From: Puccinia triticina
Lineage: Eukaryota > Basidiomycota > Pucciniomycetes > Pucciniales > Pucciniaceae
Assembly (NCBI RefSeq): GCF_026914185.1
Contig: NC_070568.1
Location: 62,001 to 126,000 of the forward strand
DNA: 64,000 nt
Reading direction: 5' to 3'
In this document: positions 41,901-53,126 of the stretch, in pieces
How the letters are laid out: every line of letters begins with the position of its first letter
Numbering within the stretch: position 1 is the stretch's first letter
Translations under genes and position numbers: made by a program
The notes under the pieces: generated by a model
Databases searched by the model: none
Told to the model about the DNA's origin: nothing
The model's input: the letters and a program-made list of their open reading frames with translations, nothing else

Positions 41901-43064
41901 GAGTTTCTAGTCTCAATTGGATTCAATATTTCAATAGCAGACCCTTGCGTTTTCTGGACAACGGATGGACCTCCCACCTGGATCTTCGCCCATGTGGACG
42001 ACCTAATCATCATCAGTCAAGACCCCTCCACTTTCCGCAAAAAGATGGAAAAAGAGTTCAAAATCAAATACATGGGAGAAGCATCTTTTCTTCTTGGGAT
42101 GAAACTCGACAAAACTGACTCTGGCTTTGTTCTTCATCAAGCGCAATACATTGAGCGCAAACTAGTGGAATTCAAATGTTCCGATCTCCCTCCTTCAACA
42201 TGTCCTCTCAACCCAAAGGTCCATTTCGGCAAAGCTACCCAGGAAGACATTGACCAACTCACACCTCTCAACATCAACTATCGAGCGCTAATTGGCTCCT
42301 TGAATTACCTGAGTATTTTGACCAGACCCAACATATCTTAAGCTGTCAGCAAGCTTTCCCAATACCTTGAAAACCCGGGCTTGTCGCACTATTCCGCCGC
42401 CATTCAAGTCTTTTGCTATCTAAAGGGCACCCGAACAATGGGCCTATCCTTCAAGAAATCCACTATCACTCCCCTGTACATTGCGGTAGATGCTGATTGG
42501 GCCAACTGTCCCAATTCGCGGCGATCACACACTGGTTACCTCATCACTATGAACTCACACCTCATCTCATGGAAGTCCTGCAAACAAAGCACCGTATCTC
42601 TATCGTCAACTGAAGCCGAGTACAAGGCTCTCTTGGATGCAAGCAAAGAAATAGTTTGGATCACCAACTTAATCGATGAAGTCTCAAACATCAAACAACC
42701 CTTGGTTCCAATCGTTTCAGTTGACAACCGTGGGGCAATCGATCTCGCCCTCAGCCAAATCAGCCAGAACCGCTTTCGCACAAAGCACATGAACCTTTGA
42801 CTTCACCATGTGCGGGAACTGATCAAAAGTGGTCGAATCAAGCTACAATACGTTCAGTCGCAAAGCAACACCTCCGACTTCCTCACCAAGCCGGTAGGAC
42901 GAACGTCAATCCGCAGGGCGCTCGCTCCGTTGACGCTCCAAGCCCCTTCAAACTCTGCTTTTCACGTTTCCGCTCCAAGCATGGGAGCCTGTCAGGTTCT
43001 GGAACAAAGCGCTGAACGCTTTCTATCCTGTAAGTTCCACTCACGGAAGATTCAGAGCTGTTGA
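38925..43064 (+). pseudogene. gag-pol: Copia Gag-Pol polyprotein, one frame with four stop codons
   Basis: All parts lie in a single frame. Gag (about 1-260) has a C-x4-H-x5-H-x4-CW zinc-binding segment near residue 205. The protease site reads LNSGASHHM, with Asn where the catalytic Asp belongs. Integrase has HNQLGHASA and CDSC, then D, D (ITDGGGEF) and E (GIAEQANK). RT has YGLKQASLAWY and the catalytic HVDD. RNase H has AVDADWANC and SSTEAEYKAL. Stops are TGA 40986, TGA 41289, TAA 42339 and TGA 42798; each TGA replaces a codon where Arg (CGA) fits. There are no frameshifts. The C-terminus runs into the 3' LTR at 42990. Nonsense codons plus the Asp-to-Asn change indicate an inactive copy. 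Confidence 0.9.
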
Positions 43065-43424
43065 CACAACACAAAACCAGCCTCACTTCCCAAATTGACT
43101 CTGTGTATTGCATACACTGTTTACCGCAGCTTTGGCAGGCAATGTTTCAGCCTCTAACCCTGCTACTTGGCCAGGTGCGGCGCTTATTGATCCTGAACCC
43201 TGAAACCCTCAGCGAGAAGGGAAACCCGATTCGTGGGATCCGTAACCAGTCAGTATTCTGACATGTGCCTATAAAAGGAATCGCCTCTCCCTCAAAGCTG
43301 ACTTTTTCTTCATGCACTACTCCATCCTCTCATCTTGGCAGTCTTTAAAACTCTGCCCATCAAATCACTGTTCAACTTTAAAACCTTGTCAAACGCACAA
43401 ACATTACAATACACCTAAACACTA

Positions 43425-44609
43425 CACCAGGAAAAAAAAATAGTCACTTGATGACAAGTGACATCATGCCAGCTCCAGCGGGCTACCCACCATCTACCCA
43501 CCATCTACCCATCATCTACCCACCATCTACCCACCATCTAAACACTTTAAGAATTTCCACAGGAGATCCTCAGTTTCTGCTGGGCACCACTGATCCCCAT
43601 TTCTGGTCAGCTGATACTCAGCTTTAGCTCCCAGCTTAGGCTCAGCTTTGGTGCCCAGCTCATGCTCAGCTTTGTTGCCCAGATCAGAATCAGTCCTGGC
43701 CCAGCTTATTTTTAGCTTTATTCCAGTCATGGCTTAGCTTAGACTCAGATTAGGACTATCATTGGCCCAGCCAATGCTCAGCTTTGGACCAGTATTGGCT
43801 CAGCTGATTTTCAGCTTTGGATAAATCTTGGCCCAGCCAATGCTCAGATTCTGGGTCTGACCACTCCTTTAACAGCTTATGCTCATCTGTGGACCAGCCT
43901 TGGCTCAGCTGATGCTCAGCTGTGGACCAACCTTGGCTAAGACAATGCTCAGCTGTGGACCAGCCTTGGCTCAGCTGATGCTCAGCTGTGGACAAGCCTT
44001 GGCTCAGCTGATGCTCAGCTGTGGACCAGCCTTGGCTCAGGTGATATTAATCTTTTGAATAGTCTCAAAAAATCTGATACTCAGCTTTGGAACAGCCTTG
44101 GCTCAGCCAATGCTCAGCTTTGTACCAGCATTGGCTCAGCCAATGCTCAGCTTTTGAAAATTTTTGGCCCAGCTGGTGTTAATCTTTGGAACAATATTGT
44201 CCCAGCTGATCCTAATCTCTGCACAAGCCTTTTCCAAGATGATGCTCAGCTTTGGACCATTGTTGGCTAAGCTGATGCTCAGATTTGGAATATTCTTGGT
44301 CCAGCTGACACTTGGATTTGTTTCAGGCTTGGAATATCCAATGCTCAGCTGTGGCCCAGGCTCAGCCAATGCTCAGCTTTGGCCCAGGCTCAGTCAATGC
44401 CTACTGCTCAGCTTATGATGAGCATCAGCTGTTCCTGGGAAAAAATTAGGATCAGCTGACTGTGCCACATTGAGTGCTCTGGTGCAGTCCTGCAAGCTCT
44501 ACAAGTGCTGGTGGAGCAGACTTGGAGCAACACTGGAGTAGCTCTGGAGCAGAAATCAAAGCTGCATCATGTCACTTGCCATCAAGTGACTATTTTTTTT
44601 TTCCTGGTG
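43425..44609. mobile_element. Non-autonomous TIR element with internal minisatellite, in Copia 3' LTR
   Basis: The ends are CACCAGG and CCTGGTG, each followed inward by an A/T run and AGTCACTTGATG / CATCAAGTGACT-like segments, about 40 bp of terminal inverted repeat. CTA is present on both sides (43422-43424 and 44610-44612), whereas the 5' LTR has a single CTA there, proving insertion. A 3-bp duplication with CAC... ends suggests a CACTA (EnSpm)-like origin; this is inference. Nearly the whole interior is a degenerate 33-bp repeat and there is no transposase. Confidence 0.85.
43590..44440 (-). repeat. 33-bp minisatellite inside the TIR element
   Basis: Repeats around CAGCTGTGGACCAGCCTTGG then CTCAGCTGATGCT, about 33 bp each, better conserved in the middle (43890-44040). 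On the minus strand they read as an 11-residue repeat (STAEHQLSQGW) in an open frame at 43995-43759. A multiple-of-three period keeps the frame open, but there is no other sign of a gene. Confidence 0.75.
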
Positions 44610-45028
44610 CTATAAAACCAAAAAAGAAAAAACAAGCTCCTTTTGCCTCCTTTACTCCGTTGCTTATCACACAAATCTTGTCTTTCTCTTCAGAAATAAT
44701 TCTACTTCGCTGGACCTAATTCCCTGTCCATCCAACTCACAATTCTATATCCTTTACAACATCGCATTGTTATTATCTCAGACCCTTTTTGTTCTATTCA
44801 CAAACCACTTCTTCACTCTACTTTTTCTTCTTCCAAAAACACACCAAGGATTCTTTCTCTCAAAACCTTACTTGTTTCATCGCCATCTCTGCGCATCCTA
44901 CCATTGTCAATACCCTTGCTCTTAGGTAAGAGCCAAGGCCACTTCTTTGTCTCCTATTGTCTTTCTGTTCTCGAGTATGATCCTGATAAGAAATAAATGC
45001 TCTTAGTTCTTCTGATTCTCACAGAGAC

Positions 45029-46634
45029 TTCAGGCCCCCGGGGGGTAGGCTGAACTCGCGAAGCAAGCCTTCGTTGAACTTGACAAAAGTGTACCCTCCT
45101 TGGGGGAGTGTGGTTACCTCCAAAGGAAGGAAGGACTTGCCTCAAAAGTGGCATGTCTTGCCCTACAGGATCAAGACAAATGGCAGGGAGGATGTCATGC
45201 TCTCCCATTTTCCCCAATATCTCCCTCTAGACTTCCTATTCTCATCGTGCCTTTGGCACCATTAGAATCACCAGGATCTTAGCCTATTTACACCCGTTTC
45301 AAACTCCTCTTTACCCCTCCCCTCTGGCAAGAAACATCCTGTAAATTTTGTTACATGCACTGCAAAAAAACTTGGTCAACTGCTTGTAGTTGACATGCAG
45401 GATACTCAAGCCAAGCTGCGATTTTAATTCCACCTGAATGCACAAGTGCCTTTGTTGGCACAATCATTGAAGCTTGGATTGAGTCAAACCTTGAGTGAGA
45501 CTGGCTTAACACCACAAGATTCCTCAGAGTTACTGCATGTCAACTGCTCCCAGTTGACACAGTTTTCTTGGTGATGCTGGACTTCTGTACCCAATCCGCC
45601 CCCTTTGAGCCCGCACAAGCTCAGGGAATTTCAAATTTTGAGCTCAAAAACACCTGGAAGACCCCTTCAGAACCAGTCCACATTATGTGGATTGCGACCA
45701 ATTATGAGGGGCAATAAGCCAAAAAGAAAAAGAAATAAAAAAAGAAATAAAAGCTGAGATAGCAGGCTACAAGTCTGTCTACTCTGTTTTTTTTTTTAAA
45801 CCAAAAACTACAGTTTTCAAATCATTTTCAAAAAAATAATGTTTTTTACAAGAAAAACTTGAGTCTGTAGGGCCAATGATGTGAGATTAGAGGTAAGCCT
45901 CTCCTTTGGAGACACTTTTTGCCTCCTCAGAGAGGCTTTGTTAAGCTTCAGTCTCCGCCAGGAGGGACTTATACCATCCCTCCCCATTCTGGGCCACAAA
46001 GAATGGATTGTTCATGGCTCTTTTCACTTCATTCATTGTACTTCTCTCATACCACAGCCTTTTTTTGTTGCTCCAGATCAGCCCAATATGCTACTGCTTA
46101 GTCCTGTATTTTTTTTCTCTATTTACAGACTCATGGAAATCCAGAAAAATTATACAACACATCACACGCTCAAGTGTGCTAACAACTCATTAAGCCAGAA
46201 TTGCAGAGATTCATTGTCAGATGAGAGCACACACCCTCATTTAAAAACATAGACATGAATTTTCAGCCTTGGTGATGCTACAGTCTCAGACTAAATCCGC
46301 CTGGCAACACCAGGTGATGGAGTAGACAGTGGGGTTATTTGATAAAATAAATATATAAAAAATGAAGACAAAACAGAGGGGCCTGCTAGGCAGGGGTGGT
46401 TTAGATCCCTCTGTAGATAAAGCTGGGGCTTTCAATCATTGATGCAGGGGTGTTTTGGTTCCCAGAGGTGGTGGTAGGAGCACGTCAATAGAGGGAAAGG
46501 TATGACTCACTGGTATGTATTATACCTTCCCTAAGGCTATGTGTTGACAAGCAAAATGGATAGACAAGAGATGAGATGCGACAGGCTTGAGAAGACACAA
46601 ATACGGAAGGCAAGTTCTGCTGAGGACTTTGGAA
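45029..46634. other. intergenic, no gene recognised
   Basis: Contains the small inverted-repeat element at 45360-45572 and A/T-rich stretches. The phrase CTTGGTGATGCT followed about 20 bp later by AATCCGCC occurs near 45570 and 46265, so part of the sequence is a dispersed repeat. Open frames such as 45881-46252 show no motif. Confidence 0.5.
45360..45572. repeat. Small inverted-repeat element (MITE-like)
   Basis: The left arm (45360-45400, GTCAACTGCTTGTAGTTGAC then ATGCAG) and the reverse complement of the right arm (45532-45572) agree over about 38 bp. Each arm is itself partly palindromic (GTCAACTG...AGTTGAC). No target duplication could be fixed. Confidence 0.5.
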
Positions 46635-46856
46635 CAAGGGTGCAACCGCTGCACTGGAGAAAGTGCAGCGCAGCAGTTTTGGAGTGCACTAAAAATAGCG
46701 GCCCCACACCCATTGCGCTACCTGTTTTTGGGTTGGAAGAAAAGCAGGGACCCGCTACTTTCAGCGGTAGCGCAGCAGTGTTCCCGCTGCTCTACCGCTT
46801 TTTGGGCTGGCCACAAAGTGAACCCCCACTGCCCTGCGCCAGTGGTTGCACCCTTG
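46635..46856. mobile_element. Short terminal-inverted-repeat element (MITE)
   Basis: The ends are CAAGGGTGCAACC and GGTTGCACCCTTG, with flanks TTTGGAA (46628-46634) and TATGGAA (46857-46863), a 7-bp duplication with one mismatch. The 222-bp interior is rich in GCGCAGCAG / CTGCTGCGC-type segments, like the unassigned stretch at 7805-8000. Confidence 0.55.
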
Positions 46857-46863
46857 TATGGAA

Positions 46864-48167
46864 GTTTCAGGGGAAATGGTGGTCAGGACATTGTTGGGTT
46901 GTTCTAAGCTGGGGAGGAGAAAGAGGGGAGAGACTGACCTCTATATAAATCTGTTCCTCCTCTTAGGGGAGGCTTTTCCTTGATTCCTTTGTTGGGTATT
47001 GGCAGGTTGTAATTGGTTGGAGATAGTTGGAAATATGTTCAAGTCTCCAATGCTGAGAGCAGTAGTCATATTACTCTAGGCAACAGGTCCCTTATATGGA
47101 TACTTGTTACCTATATTTCTTTGATTCAATTGCGGGTGTTTTCATGACATGTCTTCAAAGAAGGAGGACACCTGAGTTACCTGCAGGTGATCTTGTGACA
47201 TATATGGAAAACCAAGAACACTCACTGTTGCAGCAGTGAGAGGTGTAAAGAACACACCACACTTTATGTCTTTTTGGAAAAACTAAAATGATGTTTTGAA
47301 TTTTTAAGGTTTTTGTGATCATAAACAATAATAACAAAATAAGTCTCTTGAGGAAAAAGAAAAACAAGACTGATTCATTGCTGTATTTATAATGAAAGTG
47401 AATTGTTTAATGAAAGAACTTCTGATAATCATAATGTTTTGTGATAAGACAACTATTTACTAACACATCATAAGATCCGTTGTGAACTAAAACTTTTAAC
47501 TAACACTACCAAGATGGATGAATTTGTGATGTTGCATATTGATCAATGTAGTGTATATTGATCGATTCATATTGATCACTTTTTTTATTATTCCTCTTTA
47601 TACCTTTGTCTGTGTTCCATGTATCCTTAATACTATTCTATAATCTCTCTCCTTCCTCCTGTGTTAGATTCAAGCCACAGGATTTATTTTTTTTGCCTGA
47701 TAACATTCATAAATTTCTACATACACCATTCAATTCTTCATTAAAAAAGACATTGCAAGTTTTAGGATTAATCCAGGGTGGCTGAGGGGTCTCAAAGTTT
47801 TTTTCTTTTTTTTTTTTACTTCAACAATTGATGTTATCACAAGTCCCCAAATCTACTTTTTTTCAAAAAAGGAAAAACATTGACCCCTGACCTCTCTCAT
47901 GATACCATCCTGCAAACATTGTTAATTTGGTTGGTTGAACTTCCTGAAGATATTGCACATCATACTTGAAGTGCTGGATGCATGGAAGGCCTTTTTGAAA
48001 TTAGTTTACCATGGTTTAGCATATTTTTGTGATCAGGTTCTTTTTCTTATCTACTTTTGTTATCAACCACAGATTAATGAGGAACATTTTGACATAAATT
48101 TCATTGGACAATTGTTCTGCATATAAAACCCAGAAATATTATGTTTGGGGTCACATCCATTATGCAG
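46864..48167. other. intergenic, no gene recognised
   Basis: AT-rich sequence with homopolymer runs (for example T-rich near 47800). No open frame has a recognisable motif. Confidence 0.5.
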
Positions 48168-48170
48168 CAG

Positions 48171-48510
48171 CTACAATCTGATCAGTTCCCAAATATCACT
48201 ACTTTGGTAGTTTCTTGGTGTTTTTGCCACTATATCTCATCCCAGCGTGGGAATCCTTCTGCCATATGGTTACAAAAATGTTTAGAGGCCCCCAAAGATT
48301 CATTATGTACCTTTAATGACCACAAAACCCCCAAATATAGAAGCTACAGTCTGATCAGTTCCCAAATATCACTACTTTGATAGTTTCTTGGTGTTTCCAC
48401 CACTATATCTCATCCCAGCGTGGGAATCCTTCTGCCATATGGTTACCAAAATGTTGACAGGTCCCCAAAGCTTCATTACCTACCTTCAATGACCACAAAA
48501 CCCCCAAATG
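48171..48510. repeat. 173-bp tandem duplication
   Basis: CTACAATCTGATCAGTTCCC at 48171 recurs as CTACAGTCTGATCAGTTCCC at 48344, with similarity through to CCACAAAACCCCCAAAT at both unit ends. The copies differ at roughly 10% of positions. Confidence 0.8.
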
Positions 48511-48534
48511 TTGTAGAGATTGTAAAATGAAGAT

Positions 48535-48615
48535 GTGTCTGGTGAGAGTCGAACTCACAGCCTCAGCTATGCTGAGACACATACTAGAGTGCTGCCTTTA
48601 CCAACTAGCACCACC
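48535..48615 (-). tRNA. tRNA-like sequence, type II (probable tRNA-derived repeat or pseudogene)
   Basis: The minus strand starts GGTGGTGCTAGTTGGTAAAG (A-box-like D arm). It has a long variable arm CTCAGC-ATA-GCTGAG, a T arm GTGAG-TTCGACT-CTCAC (B box GTTCGACTC) and a following CCA-like end. Long variable arms occur in Leu and Ser tRNAs. The acceptor stem does not close well and the anticodon loop cannot be assigned with confidence, so this is more likely a pseudogene or a SINE head than a working tRNA. Confidence 0.4.
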
Positions 48616-48708
48616 TGCAAATGGGTGTGGTTTTCTCCGCAGCCACACCCAGTGGTTTTCCAACTGAACTCGCGCGGCCCCCGGGAACCATCATTCGGGG
48701 TAAACATA

Positions 48709-48976
48709 ACTCGCCCGGGCCGGTCATCTGGCTGGTCACATGACGACCAGCCAAGTTGTACAGCTTGATGAACGGCGAGCCGCGGGTCATAAGGACGCAC
48801 CGATGACCGGACAGCTGGGCGGTCATCAAGGTATACATGCCTCAATGACTGGTCAGACAGCTGGTCGTCAAGGCAGACAGCTCGATGACTGGAGCCGGCC
48901 GGTCATCAAGACGGTAGACACTCGATGACCGGCCATCTAATCGGTCATTAAGGCACAGATACAACTCGATCACCGG
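48709..48976. repeat. Palindromic GACCGGTC foldback array, left part
   Basis: Repeated short segments of the type GATGACCGG and CCGGTCATCAAGG in both orientations. GCGGGTCATAAGGACGCACC at 48782 is the reverse complement (with few changes) of the array end just before 60679. This shows that the left part and 59946-60678 are arms of one inverted-repeat structure. It is cut at 48976 by Gypsy A2. Confidence 0.7.
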
Positions 48977-49866
48977 TGTGGAACTCCTAAAAGATCAGGA
49001 AAGAGCTGTGAGGGGAAATAGTCAACTACACTACTAATAATGTAGGAGAGGCTACAGGTGCTGGTGAGGCTGCCCTCTAGACTAACGCTGATGGAGAGAG
49101 GGTTACACTAAGAAAAAGAAAAGGGTGTGGCTGATGATTCTCTTTGACTTAGATGGCTTTAACACTTTATGAGTCTGAGGTGTATCAATCCTACTGAGTG
49201 AGAGAGGAGAAGTGAGAAGGGGAAAAGCAGAAGCTCTTGGGAGTCACTCTGAGATGGGTAATGAGATATATGCTGGGGGATATATTTCTATGGTGATGAA
49301 AGTGTATCTAAGTGTGATGTGTAAAGGTGCTACAGAGGGGATGTAGTAGAAAGTGCATGATGGGGATACAACATCTAGAGGGGTGTTTATATATGTGAGA
49401 AGTACTACAGGGGGGTGATACATGATGAGCACATAGTAACAATATCTGAAGATGAGCAGTAATGATGAAGGCGCAATGACCAAAGAGTGTACATGAAAGG
49501 TAACTATGTAGAAGATGAAATAATGATGAGCATTTGATAATAACTACAAGAGCTATGAAGGAATGTACTGCTGATATCATATGAAGAGAAAAATGAGCAA
49601 TGAAGTTATGTAAGATCTGCAGTCCTATGTAGCTATGATACTAATGAATGATGTATGTAATAATGCTAAGGATATGTATGAAGAAAATACCTGCCAAAAC
49701 TATACATGCCAATAACTGCTGATCCATTTGGAAATCCTAGGTGAAATGAGTGGGTGACTAGGGGTAAAATGGGGTGTAGAATCTGAATATGAAGTAATAA
49801 TGAGGTATTTATGAAGGGTTTAGGTGATATGAGGGTGATAGTATGAACAGGAACAGGGTTACCACA
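48977..49866 (-). repeat. 3' LTR of Gypsy A2
   Basis: 890 bp, TGTGGAACTCC to GGTTACCACA on the plus strand. It lacks a 61-bp tandem duplication present in the 5' LTR. Confidence 0.92.
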
Positions 49867-49880
49867 AGCTCCCCCAACTT
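49867..49880 (-). other. 3' polypurine tract of Gypsy A2
   Basis: The minus strand reads AAGTTGGGGGAGCT directly before the 3' LTR, preceded by GGGGACAGAAAAT as in A1. Confidence 0.8.
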
Positions 49881-49984
49881 ATTTTCTGTCCCCAGACACT
49901 GAGAGGAAAAGAAAAGAGATGAAGAAGAGAAATTTGGGGAAAGAAAAAAAATAAATAAATAAATAAATAAGGAAAAGGAGTTAG

Positions 49985-51300
49985 TCCAATCCAAGGAGGG
50001 AAGTAGTTATCCAACCAAAGAGGCCAAGTCCAAGAGGTCCAAATCCAAGGAGGGAAGTAGTTATCCAAACAAAGAGGCCAATTCCTGAGAGAGGTCCAAC
50101 CAAAGAGGGAAGTAGTTATCCAACCAAGGAAGTCCAAAATCCAGTGTCCAAAAAGAAGTCCTGAGAGTACAATCCAAGGGTCCAATGTCCACAAAGAAGT
50201 CCATAGAGTCCATAAAAGAAGTCCAAAAGTCCAAGTCCAGAAGAAGATAATTCTAAAACTAATCAACTATATAAAACTGAATATCTCAAACACTATGAAA
50301 AACTAGAAGATTCACTATATAAGATAATACTAGAACTAAACTACTGAAAATCTAAGCTTATGAAGAAGAGAGTTGAGATAGGGGGAGTGGACGATATACT
50401 AACTATGTGTAGCACACCAATTATGAAGACTAAAATCCAATGGCATATCCATGGACTAGTAAAAAAGAAGACTAAAATCTAATGGCATATCCATAGACTA
50501 GTAAGACTAAAATCCAGTGGGTATCACTGAACTAGTAAGGGGGGAGTGAGGGATGGAAGCTTAGACCAGAGGATAGGCAAGTATGAAGATATATGATGAA
50601 GCTAATGATAATTCAGAATGAAGAGTTGAGGTATTTATATATTTAACCTGAAAGAATATCTACTGTTGTCCAAAGAAGTCCAGAAATCCAATGTGGCCAT
50701 GTGACTTGAAGAGGGTTGAATACTTGAGAAGAAAGTCAAGAATTCCTAGAAGAAGAGGATTTTATATGGGGTCCAGAGTCCAAAGGTCCAGAGTTCAAAA
50801 AGAAGAAAAGAAGGTTTTTAAAGCAAAGCAAGGGTGACCAGATTTTATATGTATGAAGTGGGTTTTATATGTAGGAATGGTTGGAGTATCTGAAGTAAGA
50901 AGGAGTCCCAAAGTGGCAAAAAAAGGAAAAAAAGTAGACCAAAGTGGCAAGTAGAAGTAGTCCAATGTGGCCAGAAAGGTGAAGTATATGTTTGAAAGAT
51001 TTTTATGAATGAAGAATAATCCTAGTGGCATAAAGAGGAGTGAGGAATTTTTATCTGAGGTAGTGCTCATGAAGAGAAGGGAAAAAAATCTGAAGAAGGA
51101 TTGGGGAAGGAGTGTAATTTCCAGATGATAATAACAGGAAAAATCTTGAAGGGATATGAAGGAGAGTAATTTTTAGATTAATAGAAATAAAGGGTCTGAA
51201 GGGAGTTGAAGGGGAGTAATATTCAGATTTAATAGGAATAAAGGGTCTGAAGGGAGTTGAAGGAGAGTAATATTCAGAAAAGAAAAGAGGGGAGTAAGTT
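49985..51300. repeat. Low-complexity and tandem-repeat part of the A2 3' region
   Basis: TCCAA-rich sequence (49985-50250) includes a repeated ATCCAAGGAGGGAAGTAGTT block. Three imperfect copies of an AGACTAAAATCCAATGGCAT unit lie at about 50428-50535, and repeats of AAGGGAGTTGAAGG...AGTAATATTCAGA at about 51150-51285. No supported gene. Compare the TTGGAC-rich tract of A1. Confidence 0.65.
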
Positions 51301-51621
51301 CCATCCATGATTATTTTATTTTCCTTGATCCATAATCCCTTATCAGGTTTTCCCCCATTATGAGGTGACTAGAGGTCCTTATTTATACTAATTTTATTCC
51401 TGAGGATGTTGTTGATGCTCCATAACAACGCTGATCCAGTTTTACTTGATTGGGCGCGGCTGCGGCGAGTCTGTTCCTAGGCGCAACGAGTAGATATCGC
51501 CAATCTTTGTTTTAGTCGTCCAAAACTCATGGGGTAAGGGAATAAAGAAAAGAAAAAAAAAAAAAAGAAAGGAAAAGGAAAAGAAAGGGAAAAGAACTCA
51601 AAAGGAAAGAAAAATTAAACC

Positions 51622-52146
51622 GGGTCGTGCACCGGCGTCGAAAAGAGAGTGAGAAAACAACCAATCCGGGTCGCGCACCGGCGTCGAAAATGAAAGTCGA
51701 GCTTTGACCGCTCATAAAATTGAAACCGTCCGATGGAATTCGATAAAAATTTGATAGAATGAAAGGCCAGAGGGCAAGGAAAATTTGGCGCTAGAGATCA
51801 GCCCGAGTTGTCGTGTGCCGGTAACGTTCGAAAAGGAGAAGTCCGTAGGTCCGCGGGGCTAAGAAAATTCGATCCACGCCTTTTGAACGCTTGTATCTTT
51901 CGAACCGCTCGATGGAAATCCAAAGGTCCACCGCCAAATGAAAGGCAAGACCCCAGGAAAAAGTTTGAGCCATACGGCGGCTTTGGGAAATGAGCGCCGA
52001 TACCTTTTCTAAAAGGATTAATGAAAATCCGGCCCGAGCGCGGCCGGAAGTAGAAAACCAAAGGAGAACCCGCCTGGATCGTGCACCAGAGTCGAAAAGA
52101 GTGTTAATAATAAAGAGTGTAGGGTCTGGGTCGTACACCAGCGTCG
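51622..52146 (+). promoter_or_regulatory. Repeated motifs upstream of the A2 antisense gene
   Basis: Four copies of a roughly 20-bp motif, consensus GGGTCGTGCACCGGCGTCG, at 51622, 51668, 52076 and 52128. Two copies of the roughly 60-bp block with CGATGGAA...AATGAAAGGC lie at 51710-51772 and 51891-51951, the latter block type also present upstream of the A1 antisense gene. All lie within 610 bp of the ATG at 52227, on its strand. A promoter role is inference. Confidence 0.5.
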
Positions 52147-52226
52147 TCCATAGTTTCTTGAGCCCGCAGTCCTCGCAGAAATCGCCGAACTGCCCATTAT
52201 TTTTCCCTAACTCGAAAACCAAAGCG

Positions 52227-52789
52227 ATGTCTTATCTTAATCCTATTATAATTGAGGATAGCACTATTGAAGAAGAGCTGTTTCGTCCCCCAACTCCCAA
52301 TTCCGAAGAAGACGCCGCCAGTATTCCAGTAGATAATTCTGATAACAGTGTTAATAATGCCGAAGACCCAGCCGAGTATTCCGACGACGAAGTTGATTAT
52401 AATGGAGTACATACTCCTCGAATCCATCCCACCATGCCTGCTCAAGCCGCGTTTCCGGCCGAGAACATTCCTCTGCGTGGGGCACAGAACTTTTACCATG
52501 CCATGGAGCTTGAGTTCGTCGAATTCGCCACCGCTACTCATAGAGACGAGGACGCCGTTCGAGCCGCCAAGGAACGCTTCTTTGCTCAGTTCGAGGAGCA
52601 CTACAACCGAGTAAGTTCTTTTATTTATTTTTAGAAGTAATTTTTAATACTAAAACGAGTTAATTTCTTTTTCTTTCTTTTTTTTTTTATTTATTTATTT
52701 CTTATGTGTAGATGATTGATTTATCCAACCTGCGTCCTGGTGACCGGGACGCCATTGCGAGATCCGACTTTGAGCGCCAAGTGCGCTGA
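52227..52789 (+). CDS. Antisense accessory gene of Gypsy A2 (two exons)
   Basis: It lies opposite to gag-pol, between integrase and 3' LTR. Exons 52227-52610 and 52712-52789 give 153 residues; the 101-bp intron has GTAAGT and TGTGTAG, phase 0. The N-terminus is acidic (EDSTIEEELFRPPTPNSEED, then SDDEVDYNG). Residues about 88-128 contain DAVRAAKERFFAQFEEHY, matching the A1 gene just before the same intron. After the TGA at 52787 the frame stays open to a TAA at 52896 and encodes an Arg/Glu-rich stretch with RRQRNRASRRLRRERE; a single CGA to TGA change would explain the stop, so the original protein was probably longer. An ATG at 51990 is in frame upstream, but 52227 fits better because the acidic composition starts there. 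No known family recognised. Confidence 0.6.
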
Positions 52790-53126
52790 GCTGATAATTT
52801 GCGCCTGCGCCGCCAAAGGAACCGCGCTAGCCGCCGCCTACGTCGTGAGAGGGAAAGAGAAGAGGCTGCTAGGAATAGGAGAGAGATGAATAGGTAAAGA
52901 GATGAAGAGGAAAGAAATAGGAGAGACAGAGAAAGAGCCAGAGAGAGGATTGATGATTGTGAATGATTAGTTGAAATTTTATTTTGTGATTATATACTAA
53001 TTTTTACTTATTTATCTTTTTTTTTTTTTTCTTTTGCAATTAGCCTGGGATCCTGTAGAGTGGGCCAGATTTAGAAGGGAGGAAGGGAGATTTATCTAGG
53101 GATTGATATATATATATATATTTATT

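Larger units (their letters stand above)
37708..45023 (+). mobile_element. Ty1/Copia retrotransposon
   Basis: LTRs (37708-38553 and 42990-45023, the second interrupted) have TGTCAGG...TCTCACA ends and identical GAGAC duplications at 37703-37707 and 45024-45028. A single gag-pol frame lies between them with the Copia order protease, integrase, RT, RNase H. Without the insertion in the 3' LTR and its 3-bp duplication, both LTRs are 846 bp and differ at eight bases, six of which are CpG in the 5' LTR. A 301-bp tandem duplication covers the 5' LTR tail and gag start. The element sits 262 bp downstream of the host gene, in the same orientation. Confidence 0.93.
42990..45023 (+). repeat. 3' LTR of the Copia element, interrupted
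   Basis: TGTCAGG at 42990 follows a short purine stretch (GCATGGGAGCC). The LTR matches 37708-38553 up to 43424 and from 44610 to 45023; the gap is the 1185-bp inserted element with duplication CTA. Confidence 0.92.

Noticed and set aside
48535..48615. Functional Leu or Ser tRNA gene
   Set aside because: The acceptor stem does not pair well and the anticodon cannot be placed, so it is reported only as tRNA-like.
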